From the NCBI RefSeq assembly GCF_000278155.1, contig NZ_JH725094.1, positions 41,685 to 105,684 on the forward strand: a stretch of 64,000 nt of DNA, read 5' to 3'. This DNA is from Bartonella doshiae NCTC 12862 = ATCC 700133 (GTDB taxonomy: Bacteria; Pseudomonadota; Alphaproteobacteria; Rhizobiales; Rhizobiaceae). Shown here one piece after another: positions 24,062 through 32,547 of this stretch. Made by a program: the position numbers and the translations under genes. The first letter of the stretch is position 1, and each line of letters starts with the position of its first letter. Under the pieces are notes generated by a model that saw only the letters and a program-made list of their open reading frames with translations, had not been told where the DNA came from and searched no databases.

Positions 24062-26267
24062 AGTAATTCCTCCTCTTATTAATCGTAAAAACACAAGAGT
24101 CATTGGGCATATAAGTGACTATACACCAGAACAGCTTCAAGAGCTTTTCGCGAAGAATAAGGAAAGGCTAAGTGGTTCTGTTACAGGAAATAATGGTGCA
24201 ACAGAAGAAGATGGTCCACATCCAAGTGCAGCGGGTGCTTTTGGATGGGGTGCTCTTCACGGGTTAACCATGGGGTATGATGATGAAATAGCTGGAGTAT
24301 TCGCTTCGGGACCTCTGGGACCTATTAATTATTGGATGGGAGATGAAGAAGCAGTTAAAAAATATAATGAAGTGACAAAGCGATGGCGTGACTATCAAAG
24401 AGCGGCGAACCGAGATCAGTTTTATCTATCTCTTGCGGGGAATTTAGCGGGTGCTGCGGCACCCGTAATTGCTTCTGCCCTCTTTCCACCCGCGGCAGGG
24501 GCGACTGCTGCTGCTCGTGCGGCAATTGGGGCTGATGTTGTGCTGGGAGGAAGAGCTGGTGTTGCAGGAGCACAAATAACGAGTAAAGCTTTAGCAGCAG
24601 GAGAAAGGGCGGTGCAATCTGCTTTAGCAGAGGGTGCGGAACGGGCAGCGGCAAAAGCTGCAGGTGAAGCAGCAATGAAAGCAGTAGCAAGTAAAGAGGC
24701 GGCAAAATTTAGCTTGGGGCGTGCAGCAAAAGCTGGAGCCATTTATGGTGGAATAGCAGGCAGTGGTGAGGGGGAAGGGCTTGCAGATACTCTAGTGTCT
24801 GCTGGGTTAGGTGCAGGGTTAGGCGTTGCAACACCATTTGTTGCCAGTGGCGTATCAAAAGTGACACCTTTTGTGACAAAATCACTTAAAGCAGCATTGA
24901 GAGGACCTATAAGCCCAGCTGAAATGGCAGCAAAAGCAGCGCTAATGCCAGAAAAAGAAGCATTTCAGATAAGCGATAGAGCGCTTAGGGATGTAAGCCA
25001 AACTTTAGGGGATGAAGGTGTTGATAAGCTTGAAAGGGCATTAAAACAGCGTGGTCCTGATTCAATGATTATTGATCTTCATGATGGGCTTGCTACAAGA
25101 GCTTTTAAGGCAGCAAAAAAAGACCATGATACATATTCGCTCATAAGTAATCGTTTGAATGAAAGACAAGATGCGAGTGCACTGCGGGTAAAGGATGCGT
25201 TGACAGATGTGATGGGTCCAAAAGTAGATACGCTTAATTTAAAGCAAGAGATTATCAAACAAGCACAGAAAAAGGCTGAACCATTTTATGAGAGGGCGAA
25301 AGCTTCTCCTATTTCTAATGCTGTCAGTAAAGATTTATCGCGGTTGCAAGAAACTCCTGCCTTCCAAAAAGCCTATAAAAAAGCAATTGCGCAAATGCAA
25401 AATGAAGCGGATGCAACAGTTATAGGGAGCAATGGATATCCAAAACTGAATATGCGAATTTTACATAAGATGAAAGAGGTTTTGGATGATCAAATTAAAT
25501 CTGCACGTATCAAAGGAAAATGGGGATATGCTCGAGATTTGACTGATTTCAAGCAACGCATTCTGGACGTTTTGGATACGTCATCTCCAGATTATGCTAA
25601 AGCACGGAAAATTTATTATGACGAGCGTACTATCGGTGATGCCTTAGAGCAGGGAAAACAAGCGCTGAAGAAGAGCGTTAATCTCGATACAATCAACAGT
25701 CAACTTTCTGGTTTTGGGTTGATGGAAAAAGAGGCTTTTCAAAAAGGGATGCGGTCACAAATAGAGGATGCAGCAGGCAATGCACAGAATTTTGAACACA
25801 GTCTTTTGAGTTTGTTTGACACAAAAAATGGTCAAGAAAAATTACGGCAGAGTTTTGGTGAGGACAAAGCCAAGCAACTTATGAAAGTGTTGCGACCAGA
25901 AGTGGAAAGAACAAAGCTTTTTGCACGATTGCCAAACCATATGGGTGAAGTAGAAGAAAAGACAATAGAACAAGCGGTGAGTGTAGGAAAGATTGGTCTT
26001 ATCAAGGCAGCCATGAAAACTTTTGCAAGGGAATGGGGACGCAAACTCTCAAGCGTCAATAAAGATACTGAGAGAGATATTGCAGCGCTTATAACAGCGC
26101 GGGAAAAAGGAGATTTTGGGTTAGCAAGAGAAAAAGCCGTTGAATTAATTAAGAAGTTTCATGAAGCAGAAAAGAAACGCTTAATAACAAAAGAAGATCA
26201 CACAAAATTCTTCAATTTTATTGGAATTATTTTGAACAGCAGTGCTGATAGAACGGTTATAAACTAA
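24054..26267 (+). CDS. Large Ala-rich virion protein, putative ejection/internal protein
   Basis: This 737-residue protein has an N-terminal part with HPSAAGAFGWGALHGLTMGY, then an Ala/Gly-rich membrane-active-looking region (about residues 135-270; AGAAAPVIASALFPPAAGAT). A long helical, charged C-terminal half follows. Gly/Ala-rich hydrophobic stretches are common in internal virion proteins that form channels through the envelope during DNA entry. The ATG at 24054 follows AAGGAG and overlaps the previous gene by 8 bases. Its function is inferred from position and composition. Confidence 0.6.
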   Translation: MAEVIPPLINRKNTRVIGHISDYTPEQLQELFAKNKERLSGSVTGNNGATEEDGPHPSAAGAFGWGALHGLTMGYDDEIAGVFASGPLGPINYWMGDEEAVKKYNEVTKRWRDYQRAANRDQFYLSLAGNLAGAAAPVIASALFPPAAGATAAARAAIGADVVLGGRAGVAGAQITSKALAAGERAVQSALAEGAERAAAKAAGEAAMKAVASKEAAKFSLGRAAKAGAIYGGIAGSGEGEGLADTLVSAGLGAGLGVATPFVASGVSKVTPFVTKSLKAALRGPISPAEMAAKAALMPEKEAFQISDRALRDVSQTLGDEGVDKLERALKQRGPDSMIIDLHDGLATRAFKAAKKDHDTYSLISNRLNERQDASALRVKDALTDVMGPKVDTLNLKQEIIKQAQKKAEPFYERAKASPISNAVSKDLSRLQETPAFQKAYKKAIAQMQNEADATVIGSNGYPKLNMRILHKMKEVLDDQIKSARIKGKWGYARDLTDFKQRILDVLDTSSPDYAKARKIYYDERTIGDALEQGKQALKKSVNLDTINSQLSGFGLMEKEAFQKGMRSQIEDAAGNAQNFEHSLLSLFDTKNGQEKLRQSFGEDKAKQLMKVLRPEVERTKLFARLPNHMGEVEEKTIEQAVSVGKIGLIKAAMKTFAREWGRKLSSVNKDTERDIAALITAREKGDFGLAREKAVELIKKFHEAEKKRLITKEDHTKFFNFIGIILNSSADRTVIN

Positions 26268-27259
26268 TGATCAATTTTCATCCCAATGTGAAGCGTGCTA
26301 TTTCACAGGCAGCACAAAAATATGGTTTGCCAGAAAGCTTTCTTGAACGTGTTGCTATGATAGAAAGTAATGGTAATCCAAATGCAAAAAATAAGAACAG
26401 CAGTGCGGGAGGGCTGTATCAATTTTTAGATTCAACAGCAAAGCAATATCAACTCAATAACAAGTTTGATCCCTTTCAAGCAACTGATGCTATGGCACGG
26501 TTAACGAAGGATAATACGCGTTATTTAGCTACAGCATTAGGCAGAGAGCCATCAGAGGCAGAGCTTTACCTCGCACACCAACAAGGACCAGCAGGGGCAG
26601 TAAAGCTTATCAAAAATCCACATATTCCAGCAAGCCAGCTTTTAGGTCGACAGGCAGTCACACTCAACGGTGGCAACATAGAAGCTACAGCAGGGGATTT
26701 TATGAATCATATTTATGGGCTTTATAATAAAACGGGAGATGCTTTGAAGAGAACGATACAGCAAAACCAAAGCAATGGACAAGCGGCACCAAACGAGGTG
26801 GGTCCTTTTCGTGGGTTTGAGAGGCTTCAAAAGACAATTCAAGGTCATCAAGGGGGTCAAGGTGATCAAGGGGGCAACCAATTGATGGCATATGACACGC
26901 CATTCCCAAACAGAATGATGGCACCTGAAAGCGGAGACAATTTAACAGGACAGATTATGGAAACCACACCATTACAAGCACAGGGCATTGATGCAGGTGC
27001 TCTTAAAAAGGGCTTTTCCGGCTTGCTTCATTTAATGAGAGAGAATGGAGAAAGACAAAAACAGCAGGCACAGATGGTACAGCAACAAATGTTACAGCAA
27101 CCAGTCATGGCGGGTTTCTCACAATCGACGGGGCGCCCGACAGATTTAACAGCTCTCATTGATCCCTCTAGGCGGCAATCTGTTGGTTCCTATGGGCGGC
27201 AAAAAGAAGAGCAATTGCGCGAAGAGCTATTAAGAAGAACGGGGGCTTATCATGTCTGA
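26267..27259 (+). CDS. Virion-associated lytic transglycosylase
   Basis: This 330-residue protein has an SLT-type transglycosylase domain in its first 150 residues. The catalytic Glu is in RVAMIESNGNPNAKNKN, followed by SSAGGLYQFLDSTAKQY and AELYLAHQQGPAGAVKLI. It would cut peptidoglycan locally to let DNA pass during infection. The C-terminal half is low complexity, with a short Gly/Gln repeat (GHQGGQGDQGG near residue 195) and Gln-rich helices. Starts are coupled: its ATG overlaps the previous stop (TAATGA). Confidence 0.85.
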   Translation: MINFHPNVKRAISQAAQKYGLPESFLERVAMIESNGNPNAKNKNSSAGGLYQFLDSTAKQYQLNNKFDPFQATDAMARLTKDNTRYLATALGREPSEAELYLAHQQGPAGAVKLIKNPHIPASQLLGRQAVTLNGGNIEATAGDFMNHIYGLYNKTGDALKRTIQQNQSNGQAAPNEVGPFRGFERLQKTIQGHQGGQGDQGGNQLMAYDTPFPNRMMAPESGDNLTGQIMETTPLQAQGIDAGALKKGFSGLLHLMRENGERQKQQAQMVQQQMLQQPVMAGFSQSTGRPTDLTALIDPSRRQSVGSYGRQKEEQLREELLRRTGAYHV

Positions 27260-28229
27260 TATTTATGACTGGTCACTCACAGCTGATCAAAATGCCAATT
27301 CCGATAGTATGATTAATTGGGCAGAAGGGCAGCCACCTAGTTCTGTCAATGATAGTGCGCGGGTCATGATGCAGCGTATACGTGAATATCTTGCCGATAA
27401 TGGTGGTTCTCTTGACTCAAAGTTTATTGTGAATGCAAAGGAACAAACAACATCAATCACGTTGACGACGGTGTCACCGATAGCGAAATATAAAAACGAT
27501 ATCATTATCCGTTTTAAGGCGCGTGGTATGAATATTGGCACGACAACAATAAACATGAATAGTATGGGAGCAAAGCCACTCTATAAAGCCACTAGCACGG
27601 GGATAGTACCATTGACAGGCGGTGAGTTACAAACAGGGGGCATTTATGAAATAGTCTATAATGATGGCGCATCAACAAAAGGTCTTGAGGGCTGGTATCT
27701 TTTAAATCCTACCCCCATTCCACCACCAAAGTTCGAAACCTTTCCTTCAGGGTTTATTGCAACTTTTGCTATGCAAGAAATCCCAAACGGTTGGCTTTTA
27801 TGTGATGGTGCTACTTATGAACGCAAAGATTATCCGCAATTGTTCAAAGCGATAGGCGATCAATGGGGAAAAGACAGCGATACAACCTTTAAAGTTCCAG
27901 ATTTTAGAGGAATGTTTTTGCGCGGCTTTGATGATGGTCGTGGTTTAGATCAAAATAGAGACTTCGCAGAGGTGCAAAAAGACAGCATTAAATCTCATAC
28001 ACATGCTTGTACCATTGAAGAGGCAGGTCAACATACGCATAAGCATGATTATTCTACGGTTACAAGAGTTGGCCAAATAGGTGGCAAAAATCCTGCTTTT
28101 GGTAATTCATATTATACAAAAGATACACAACCTGCTGGAGTGCACACGCATAAGGTAACGATTTCTTCAACGGGCGATGCAGAAACACGCCCTGTTAATG
28201 TACCGGTTGTTTATGCCATAAAATCATAA
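27252..28229 (+). CDS. Tail fibre/collar-domain protein
   Basis: This 325-residue protein has a phage tail collar domain at about residues 170-235: FPSGFIATFAMQEIPNGWLL, CDGATYERKDYPQLFKAIGD and FKVPDFRGMFLRGFDDGRGL. His-rich HTHxH motifs follow (SHTHACTIEEAGQHTHKHD), which bind iron in long tail fibres. The C-terminus ends ETRPVNVPVVYAIKS, the common tip. It probably contacts the host surface. It overlaps the transglycosylase gene by 8 bases. Confidence 0.87.
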   Translation: MSDIYDWSLTADQNANSDSMINWAEGQPPSSVNDSARVMMQRIREYLADNGGSLDSKFIVNAKEQTTSITLTTVSPIAKYKNDIIIRFKARGMNIGTTTINMNSMGAKPLYKATSTGIVPLTGGELQTGGIYEIVYNDGASTKGLEGWYLLNPTPIPPPKFETFPSGFIATFAMQEIPNGWLLCDGATYERKDYPQLFKAIGDQWGKDSDTTFKVPDFRGMFLRGFDDGRGLDQNRDFAEVQKDSIKSHTHACTIEEAGQHTHKHDYSTVTRVGQIGGKNPAFGNSYYTKDTQPAGVHTHKVTISSTGDAETRPVNVPVVYAIKS

Positions 28230-28238
28230 GGTTTTCAG

Positions 28239-28490
28239 ATGATCAATAATCCGTCTGCTATTGATGATATTGCGGACGCGGAGCAAATCCGCGTCCTTTT
28301 TTATGCAAGCAATCGAATGGTTCATGCACCCTTAAATAAGGTGCTTGATCTCGTCAAAAGCGACATACATCATGATCTTTTAAGCGCTTTGGCAGAATAT
28401 AAAGAAGCGACAGATAAACGCATAGAGATCATGCAAAAACTTATTGATGAATTGCAGTCCTCTCTCTCACACAACAAGACAACGAACTGA
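28239..28490 (+). CDS. Small helical phage protein between tail genes
   Basis: This 83-residue protein has a first half similar in style to trimeric tail-associated adaptors (ADAEQIRVLFYASNRMVHAP), then a long amphipathic helix (HDLLSALAEYKEATDKRIEIMQKLIDELQ, shown here only as its nature). Located 9 bases after the collar protein and 17 before the glycine-rich tail protein, it may be a tail-fibre assembly or connector protein. No family is recognised. Confidence 0.65.
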   Translation: MINNPSAIDDIADAEQIRVLFYASNRMVHAPLNKVLDLVKSDIHHDLLSALAEYKEATDKRIEIMQKLIDELQSSLSHNKTTN

Positions 28491-28507
28491 TTAAGGAATG
28501 AAACGCG

Positions 28508-30211
28508 ATGCCATTACCCTATCACACACATATATTTAAGCTTGAACCAGCAACAAAAGAAGAAGTCAAAGAAGGTGTTTTAGATAGTAAGGCTCTTGCA
28601 CCAGTTTCAGTGGGGAGTGCAGCGGCTTATGAGGTAGAATATTTTGCGAGTGCAGCTCAAGGAAAGAAAGCTGATGATGCGGTTGCAAAGAGAGATATTG
28701 GAGCCCTTGCTTACAAAAATAAGGTCACAATTCACGATATTGAAGCAAGTGGTGAAGCTTGTGAGAATACGATTTTATCAGGCGCTGGCTGGGTAAAAAT
28801 ATCGCCTTTAGGGATTGGCGATATGAAGGCTGCTACATATGACCCCGACAATGTGGGTGCAAATGCATTTTCTATGGAAAATATGCACGAGGGTCCTACC
28901 AAAAAGATCTTAACCATAGAGGAAAGATCAAAGCTACGATGGTTGAGTTCTACGCAGCCAACGATGGAAAAATGGCGGAGGGGAGATGAAGGTGTTTATT
29001 ATCCCATATCTCCGGTAGATCTCAAAAATACCATTCGTTATTTTGTAGGCTCAAAGTCTGTTGGTATGTCAAGATTGGTCTATGATCCAGATAAAATAGA
29101 AAAAGATGCCTTTGATATGGAGAATATGAAAGAGGGGAATACGCATCTTATTTTAACCCCTCAAGAACGTGCACAGGTTGCAAAAATTGATAAAATTGAA
29201 GATGTGGCACAATACGCACAGGAAAGCGCACAACAAGGGCTTTATGCAGCAAGTGAGGCAAAGAGTATTGGGAGTGCTGCATTAAATACAGCGAAAGATG
29301 CGCAAGATCACGCTGTAGATGCGAAAAATACCGCTGAGTCCGCACAAAAAACAGGGGACAGGGCACAAGCTGTGGCAAGTGTCGCACAAGAAACAGCGGA
29401 TAGTGTACAGAAAAAAGTTGATCTCATTCAACCTCTTGCAAAACAAGACTGGATTGATGGCACAAAAACAGTTGATGCTCTTATCTCACCAGCCAAACTG
29501 ATGGCTTCAATCAAAGCAAATAGTAGCAATAGCAGCGGCGGTGGCAACAATGGTGGTGGGGTTAGAAAACCTGTTGAAATTCTGATGACAGAAAGCGGAG
29601 ATATTCCATTGCCTGATGGTATTACTGCTGACACCGATATCGAAGTATGGGCTTGGGGCGGTGGTGGTGGTGGCGTTAAGGATGGCGGCGGCGGCGGCGG
29701 TCAATGCGTGCATGTTAAAATGAAAGGTTCGGATTTAGATAAATTAAAAACAGCTTACATTGGTCGTGGTGGTAAAGGCAATGACAGTAACATTTTATGC
29801 AATGGTGGTAGAACAATGATCAAAGGGCTTGTTACTGCAGAAGGAGGATATTCCGTCTCCATGATTTTTGTTAACTTTGGAGGGAAAGGTGGCGATGGAG
29901 GAGGAAACAGGGAGGGCAGCAGTGGTGAAAGCTTTATTTTTTCTGGTGGGAATGGTGGAGGAAGTGGAATAGACGGCAAGAGAGCTGGTACCGGTGGAAG
30001 TTCTTTTCTTGGCGGCGGCGGAGGTGGTGGCGGTCAATGTAAGGGTTCTACCATGGGGCAGGGTGGTGAGAGCTACAAAGGTGGTAGAGGTGGTCGTGGC
30101 GGCAATGGAGCTGGCGGTGGCGGCGGGGGATATTTCGATGGGAAATCCGGAGGCGACAAAATTGGCGGCGATGGCGGTGACGGAGCAGTACTCATAAAGG
30201 TATATTTATAA
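28508..30211 (+). CDS. Glycine-rich tail tip/fibre protein
   Basis: This 567-residue protein has two copies of a repeat with a YDPD...AF.MENM.EG.T..LT..ER pattern (residues about 113-142 and 197-226). An Ala/Gln/Thr coiled-coil stretch (about 240-310) is typical of trimeric fibres. The C-terminal domain (about 345-567) is very rich in Gly (runs like WGGGGGGVKDGGGGGGQCV), as in Gly-rich receptor-binding tips. It probably forms the host-recognition end of the tail with the collar protein. Gly runs in this DNA are prone to slippage. Confidence 0.75.
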   Translation: MPLPYHTHIFKLEPATKEEVKEGVLDSKALAPVSVGSAAAYEVEYFASAAQGKKADDAVAKRDIGALAYKNKVTIHDIEASGEACENTILSGAGWVKISPLGIGDMKAATYDPDNVGANAFSMENMHEGPTKKILTIEERSKLRWLSSTQPTMEKWRRGDEGVYYPISPVDLKNTIRYFVGSKSVGMSRLVYDPDKIEKDAFDMENMKEGNTHLILTPQERAQVAKIDKIEDVAQYAQESAQQGLYAASEAKSIGSAALNTAKDAQDHAVDAKNTAESAQKTGDRAQAVASVAQETADSVQKKVDLIQPLAKQDWIDGTKTVDALISPAKLMASIKANSSNSSGGGNNGGGVRKPVEILMTESGDIPLPDGITADTDIEVWAWGGGGGGVKDGGGGGGQCVHVKMKGSDLDKLKTAYIGRGGKGNDSNILCNGGRTMIKGLVTAEGGYSVSMIFVNFGGKGGDGGGNREGSSGESFIFSGGNGGGSGIDGKRAGTGGSSFLGGGGGGGGQCKGSTMGQGGESYKGGRGGRGGNGAGGGGGGYFDGKSGGDKIGGDGGDGAVLIKVYL

Positions 30212-30224
30212 GGTGAATTGAACA

Positions 30225-30890
30225 ATGGTACGGAAAATAAGTAAAGACTGTTTATACTGTTTAAAAAAGTGGGAAGGTTTGCGCTTGCAGGCTTATCAAG
30301 ATGCTTCTGGCATATGGACGATTGGTTATGGTCATACGAAAAAAGCCGGTCAACCAACAGTTGTTGAGGGTATGGTGATTACGGAAAAAAAAGCCGAAGC
30401 TATGCTTTTAGCAGATTTGCAGCAATATGAGAGAGCGGTAGAAAAAGCAGTTTGTGTGAATTTAAGCGACGAGCAGTTCGGCGCTCTTGTTTCCTTTTGT
30501 TATAATGTAGGTATTGCAGCTTTCCAAAACTCTACACTACTTAAAAGGCTTAATCGGGGGGATTATGAAGCTGTACCAACTGAATTGCAGAAATGGACTA
30601 AGGCGGGAGGCAAACGTTTACAAGGTCTTGTACACCGGCGTGTCGCAGAGGCAGGGCTATGGGCTAAAGGGGCTTATGTTTCCTCCAATTATCAAACAGT
30701 CGAAATGCAAGCACCAACGGGGGTTTTCAAAGCAGAAGCTCTTGCACCGATTATTGGTTCTTTTTCTGGGCTTGGAGGCTTGTTAGCAGGAAACGGTCCG
30801 ATTCAATGGGCTTTGGCAACCATTATGGTTTTAGCCGCATGCGCGGGTGTTTTCTTTGTTGCTAAACGCTTTCAGGAGCACCGTCTATGA
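30225..30890 (+). CDS. Endolysin, GH24 lysozyme with C-terminal membrane anchor
   Basis: This 221-residue protein has a T4-type lysozyme domain in the first 150 residues, with the Glu17-Asp26-Thr32 triad in KKWEGLRLQAYQDASGIWTI, the same 9 and 6 spacing as T4. GYGHT and SFCYNVGIAAFQNSTLL follow. The C-terminus has a hydrophobic helix (about 190-212, WALATIMVLAACAGVFFVAK). The N-terminus has no signal-anchor, so export would depend on a holin unless the C-terminal anchor has another role. It starts the lysis cassette. Confidence 0.9.
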   Translation: MVRKISKDCLYCLKKWEGLRLQAYQDASGIWTIGYGHTKKAGQPTVVEGMVITEKKAEAMLLADLQQYERAVEKAVCVNLSDEQFGALVSFCYNVGIAAFQNSTLLKRLNRGDYEAVPTELQKWTKAGGKRLQGLVHRRVAEAGLWAKGAYVSSNYQTVEMQAPTGVFKAEALAPIIGSFSGLGGLLAGNGPIQWALATIMVLAACAGVFFVAKRFQEHRL

Positions 30891-31114
30891 TCTTATGGAT
30901 GAAAAGAAATCTGATGATAACAGGCGCGGCTTTAGCCGCTTTTTTTATTGCCTTAGCTAGAGCCTTTACCCTTGGAAAAAAGGTTGAACAACAAAAGCAA
31001 ACAGAAAGTGCTTTAAAGGAAGCAACAGCACGGCTTGAGGTAGAAAATGAAATTAACAAAAAAAGTGATGCTGATGTGCGTGCTGCTCTCTCTGATTGGT
31101 TGCGCGACAAATAA
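30887..31114 (+). CDS. Probable i-spanin (Rz-like inner-membrane protein)
   Basis: This 75-residue protein has an N-terminal membrane helix (about residues 8-26, LMITGAALAAFFIALARAF) followed by a charged coiled-coil region (VEQQKQTESALKEATARLEV). It overlaps the endolysin gene by 4 bases, and the o-spanin gene is nested in its 3' part in a different frame, the classic Rz/Rz1 arrangement. The pair would join inner and outer membranes in the last lysis step. Confidence 0.75.
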   Translation: MILWMKRNLMITGAALAAFFIALARAFTLGKKVEQQKQTESALKEATARLEVENEINKKSDADVRAALSDWLRDK

Positions 31115-31265
31115 ATACGCTTCTTCTTGTGTTGGTTGGTTACCCATTTATGTAAGCCGGAAAGATCTTATTGTTATCAGTTCGAACTTAGCAAGAGAGA
31201 TCTTAAAGCATAACAAGCAGGGTGAATACTTGTGTGGGTGGCAACATGTCCAGAAAAAAAACTGA
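31047..31265 (+). CDS. Probable o-spanin (Rz1-like lipoprotein)
   Basis: This 72-residue protein has a lipoprotein signal: KKVMLMCVLLSLIGC, with a lipobox LIGC and the lipidated Cys at about 19. The mature part has WLPIYVSRKDLIVISSNLAR and ends near EYLCGW, a pattern common in small lysis lipoproteins of rhizobial phages. It starts inside the i-spanin gene in another frame (68 bases overlap). It would sit on the inner face of the outer membrane. Confidence 0.75.
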   Translation: MKLTKKVMLMCVLLSLIGCATNKYASSCVGWLPIYVSRKDLIVISSNLAREILKHNKQGEYLCGWQHVQKKN

Positions 31266-31464
31266 AAAACACATAGAGCTTACAGAAGCAGAAAAAGAAA
31301 TGCTTCAGGAAATGATACTTACCTACCAAAGTGTAAAAATGATGTCTCGCTTGATAAAGTGGATAGTATTTTTTCTTTTTTTGCTTATCCTTGATTTTGC
31401 ACGCCTCATGGATGCGCTAGATAATATCTTCGCCCATTTAAAACAATGGTTCTCAAAAAATTAG
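31246..31464 (+). CDS. Small membrane protein of lysis cassette, possible holin
   Basis: This 72-residue protein has a charged N-terminal 30 residues with a helical stretch (TEAEKEMLQEMILTYQSVKM). It has one strong membrane helix (about 38-55, WIVFFLFLLILDFARLMD) and a short basic tail. The location after the spanins, size and single helix suit a holin or antiholin, but no family is seen. It overlaps the o-spanin gene by 20 bases. Start at 31246 has no strong ribosome site. Confidence 0.5.
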   Translation: MSRKKTEKHIELTEAEKEMLQEMILTYQSVKMMSRLIKWIVFFLFLLILDFARLMDALDNIFAHLKQWFSKN

Positions 31465-31499
31465 CCCTACCCATACCTCTCCTTAAAATATGAAAGCCT

Positions 31500-31946
31500 A
31501 TGTTTAATATACCTAGCACAATTAGATTCTTAAAGACTGTTCAGAATGATGATGTGATCTTAACACAAGATCCACTCTTAACTTCAGAAAAGAATCTCCA
31601 ATGGCAAAAAATCTTTAATGATTTGCTCGTGAGTGGATACATGAATGGTAAAAAGAGAAAGAATAAAAAAGCAAATCTCGATATTAGTTTTCAGAAAGAT
31701 ATTATTGATTTCACTGATATTGATGCAGTTGAACAGCGTATAGAATCAATCAATTATTACTTATCAGATTGTTTACTCAAGGACGACTTTGATTACTGTT
31801 ACATCAGGAGATGTTCCACTCCTAGTCATTTTAATGATTTTTATTTTGGAGCAAAAGCAGATGGTAGTTGTTTTCTTTTGCACAAAGCAAGCGAGAAATA
31901 CTGTAATATTTTTTATTCTAAAGTTGTGAAAAGGAGTTATGTTTAG
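31500..31946 (+). CDS. Unknown protein, partner of a broken XRE regulator
   Basis: This 148-residue soluble protein has no signal or membrane segment, with a Lys-rich stretch (KKRKNKKANLDI near residues 50-61). It directly precedes an XRE-type regulator gene (next ATG immediately after its stop), suggesting a two-gene operon. Such pairs with a leading protein and a following HTH antitoxin are common, so it could be a toxin of an unknown type; that is inference only. No family is recognised. Confidence 0.55.
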   Translation: MFNIPSTIRFLKTVQNDDVILTQDPLLTSEKNLQWQKIFNDLLVSGYMNGKKRKNKKANLDISFQKDIIDFTDIDAVEQRIESINYYLSDCLLKDDFDYCYIRRCSTPSHFNDFYFGAKADGSCFLLHKASEKYCNIFYSKVVKRSYV

Positions 31947-32314
31947 ATGCTAACACCATTTGGTAAAACCTTACGCAAACTCCGCATTGATCATTCAGAA
32001 CGCCTTTTAGATATGGCTAAAAATTAGATATATCTGTAGCATTTTTATCTTCTGTCGAGATTGGCAAAAAGTCTGTTCCTGTAGGGCTGGAGGAAAAGAT
32101 TATAGAGTTTTACGCTTTAGACCAAAAGATAGCATGTCTCTTAAGAAAAGAGGCTGATGTTTGCCGCAAGAGTTTTACAATAAAGCCTTCTAATCCGTTG
32201 AGTCGTGAAATTGTTGGCATGTTTGTTAGAAATTTACATAATCTTTCACAACAGGATTTAGCAGAATTTAAAAAATTATTAGAGAAAGTTAGCAAACAAG
32301 CATGCGCTTTGTAG
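31947..32314 (+). pseudogene. XRE-family transcriptional regulator, frameshifted
   Basis: The frame starts well (MLTPFGKTLRKLRIDHSERL) with AAGGAG upstream, but stops at 32025-32027 after 26 codons. One A less in the A-run 32019-32023 explains this. Adding one A continues as LDISVAFLSSVEIGKKSVPV to a stop at 32312-32314, giving a 122-residue HTH protein with recognisable helices. So a one-base deletion broke it, or the slippery A-run allows some frameshifting. It would have regulated its own operon or acted as an antitoxin. Confidence 0.8.
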
Positions 32315-32415
32315 AAGCATGTTCGAGAATCCTATTCCCGAACCTTTATTTACGAATCCCGCACCTTGAAAAAACACACATAAAATCAATAAGTTATAGC
32401 ACGACAAAAGTGCTG

Positions 32416-32430
32416 TGGCGGAGGGGGTGG
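32416..32430. other. Probable prophage attachment site in the tRNA-Ser 3' end
   Basis: The prophage genes end at 32314, and the next structure is the 3' end of tRNA-Ser(TGA), whose CCA end (32416-32418) faces the prophage. Phage integrases often use tRNA 3' ends and rebuild the gene. The second copy of the core must lie beyond the left edge, so its extent cannot be determined here; the 15 bases given are a minimum guess. Confidence 0.4.
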
Positions 32431-32505
32431 GATTCGAACCCACGGTACAGTCTCCTGCACGCCGGTTTTCAAGACCGGTGCCTTAAACCGCTCGGCCACC
32501 CCTCC
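32416..32505 (-). tRNA. tRNA-Ser(TGA)
   Basis: The 90-base gene includes encoded CCA. The acceptor stem GGAGGGG pairs with the CCCCTCC end, the D arm has GCCGAGCGG, the anticodon loop CTTGAAA holds TGA between CCGGT and ACCGG, and a long variable arm is present, as in serine tRNAs. The T-arm has GGTTCGAATCC. Its 3' end faces the prophage. Confidence 0.95.
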
Positions 32506-32519
32506 AAACTGAATATGCT

Positions 32520-32547
32520 TTCTTACAAAGTTCTTGCAAAAGGTCAA
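32520..32547 (-). promoter_or_regulatory. Promoter of tRNA-Ser
   Basis: On the minus strand TTGACC (plus 32542-32547), 16 bases, TAAGAA (plus 32520-32525), about 15 bases before the tRNA 5' end at 32505. Good -35. In 32506-32845 nothing else was found except the inverted repeat at 32797-32817. Confidence 0.45.

Noticed and set aside
24355-24742. Minus-strand frames rich in Ala/Pro/Leu
   Set aside because: Antisense of the Ala/Gly-rich part of the putative ejection protein.
29428-30037. Several minus-strand open frames opposite the glycine-rich tail gene
   Set aside because: They are Pro/Ala/Thr-rich antisense shadows of Gly codons.
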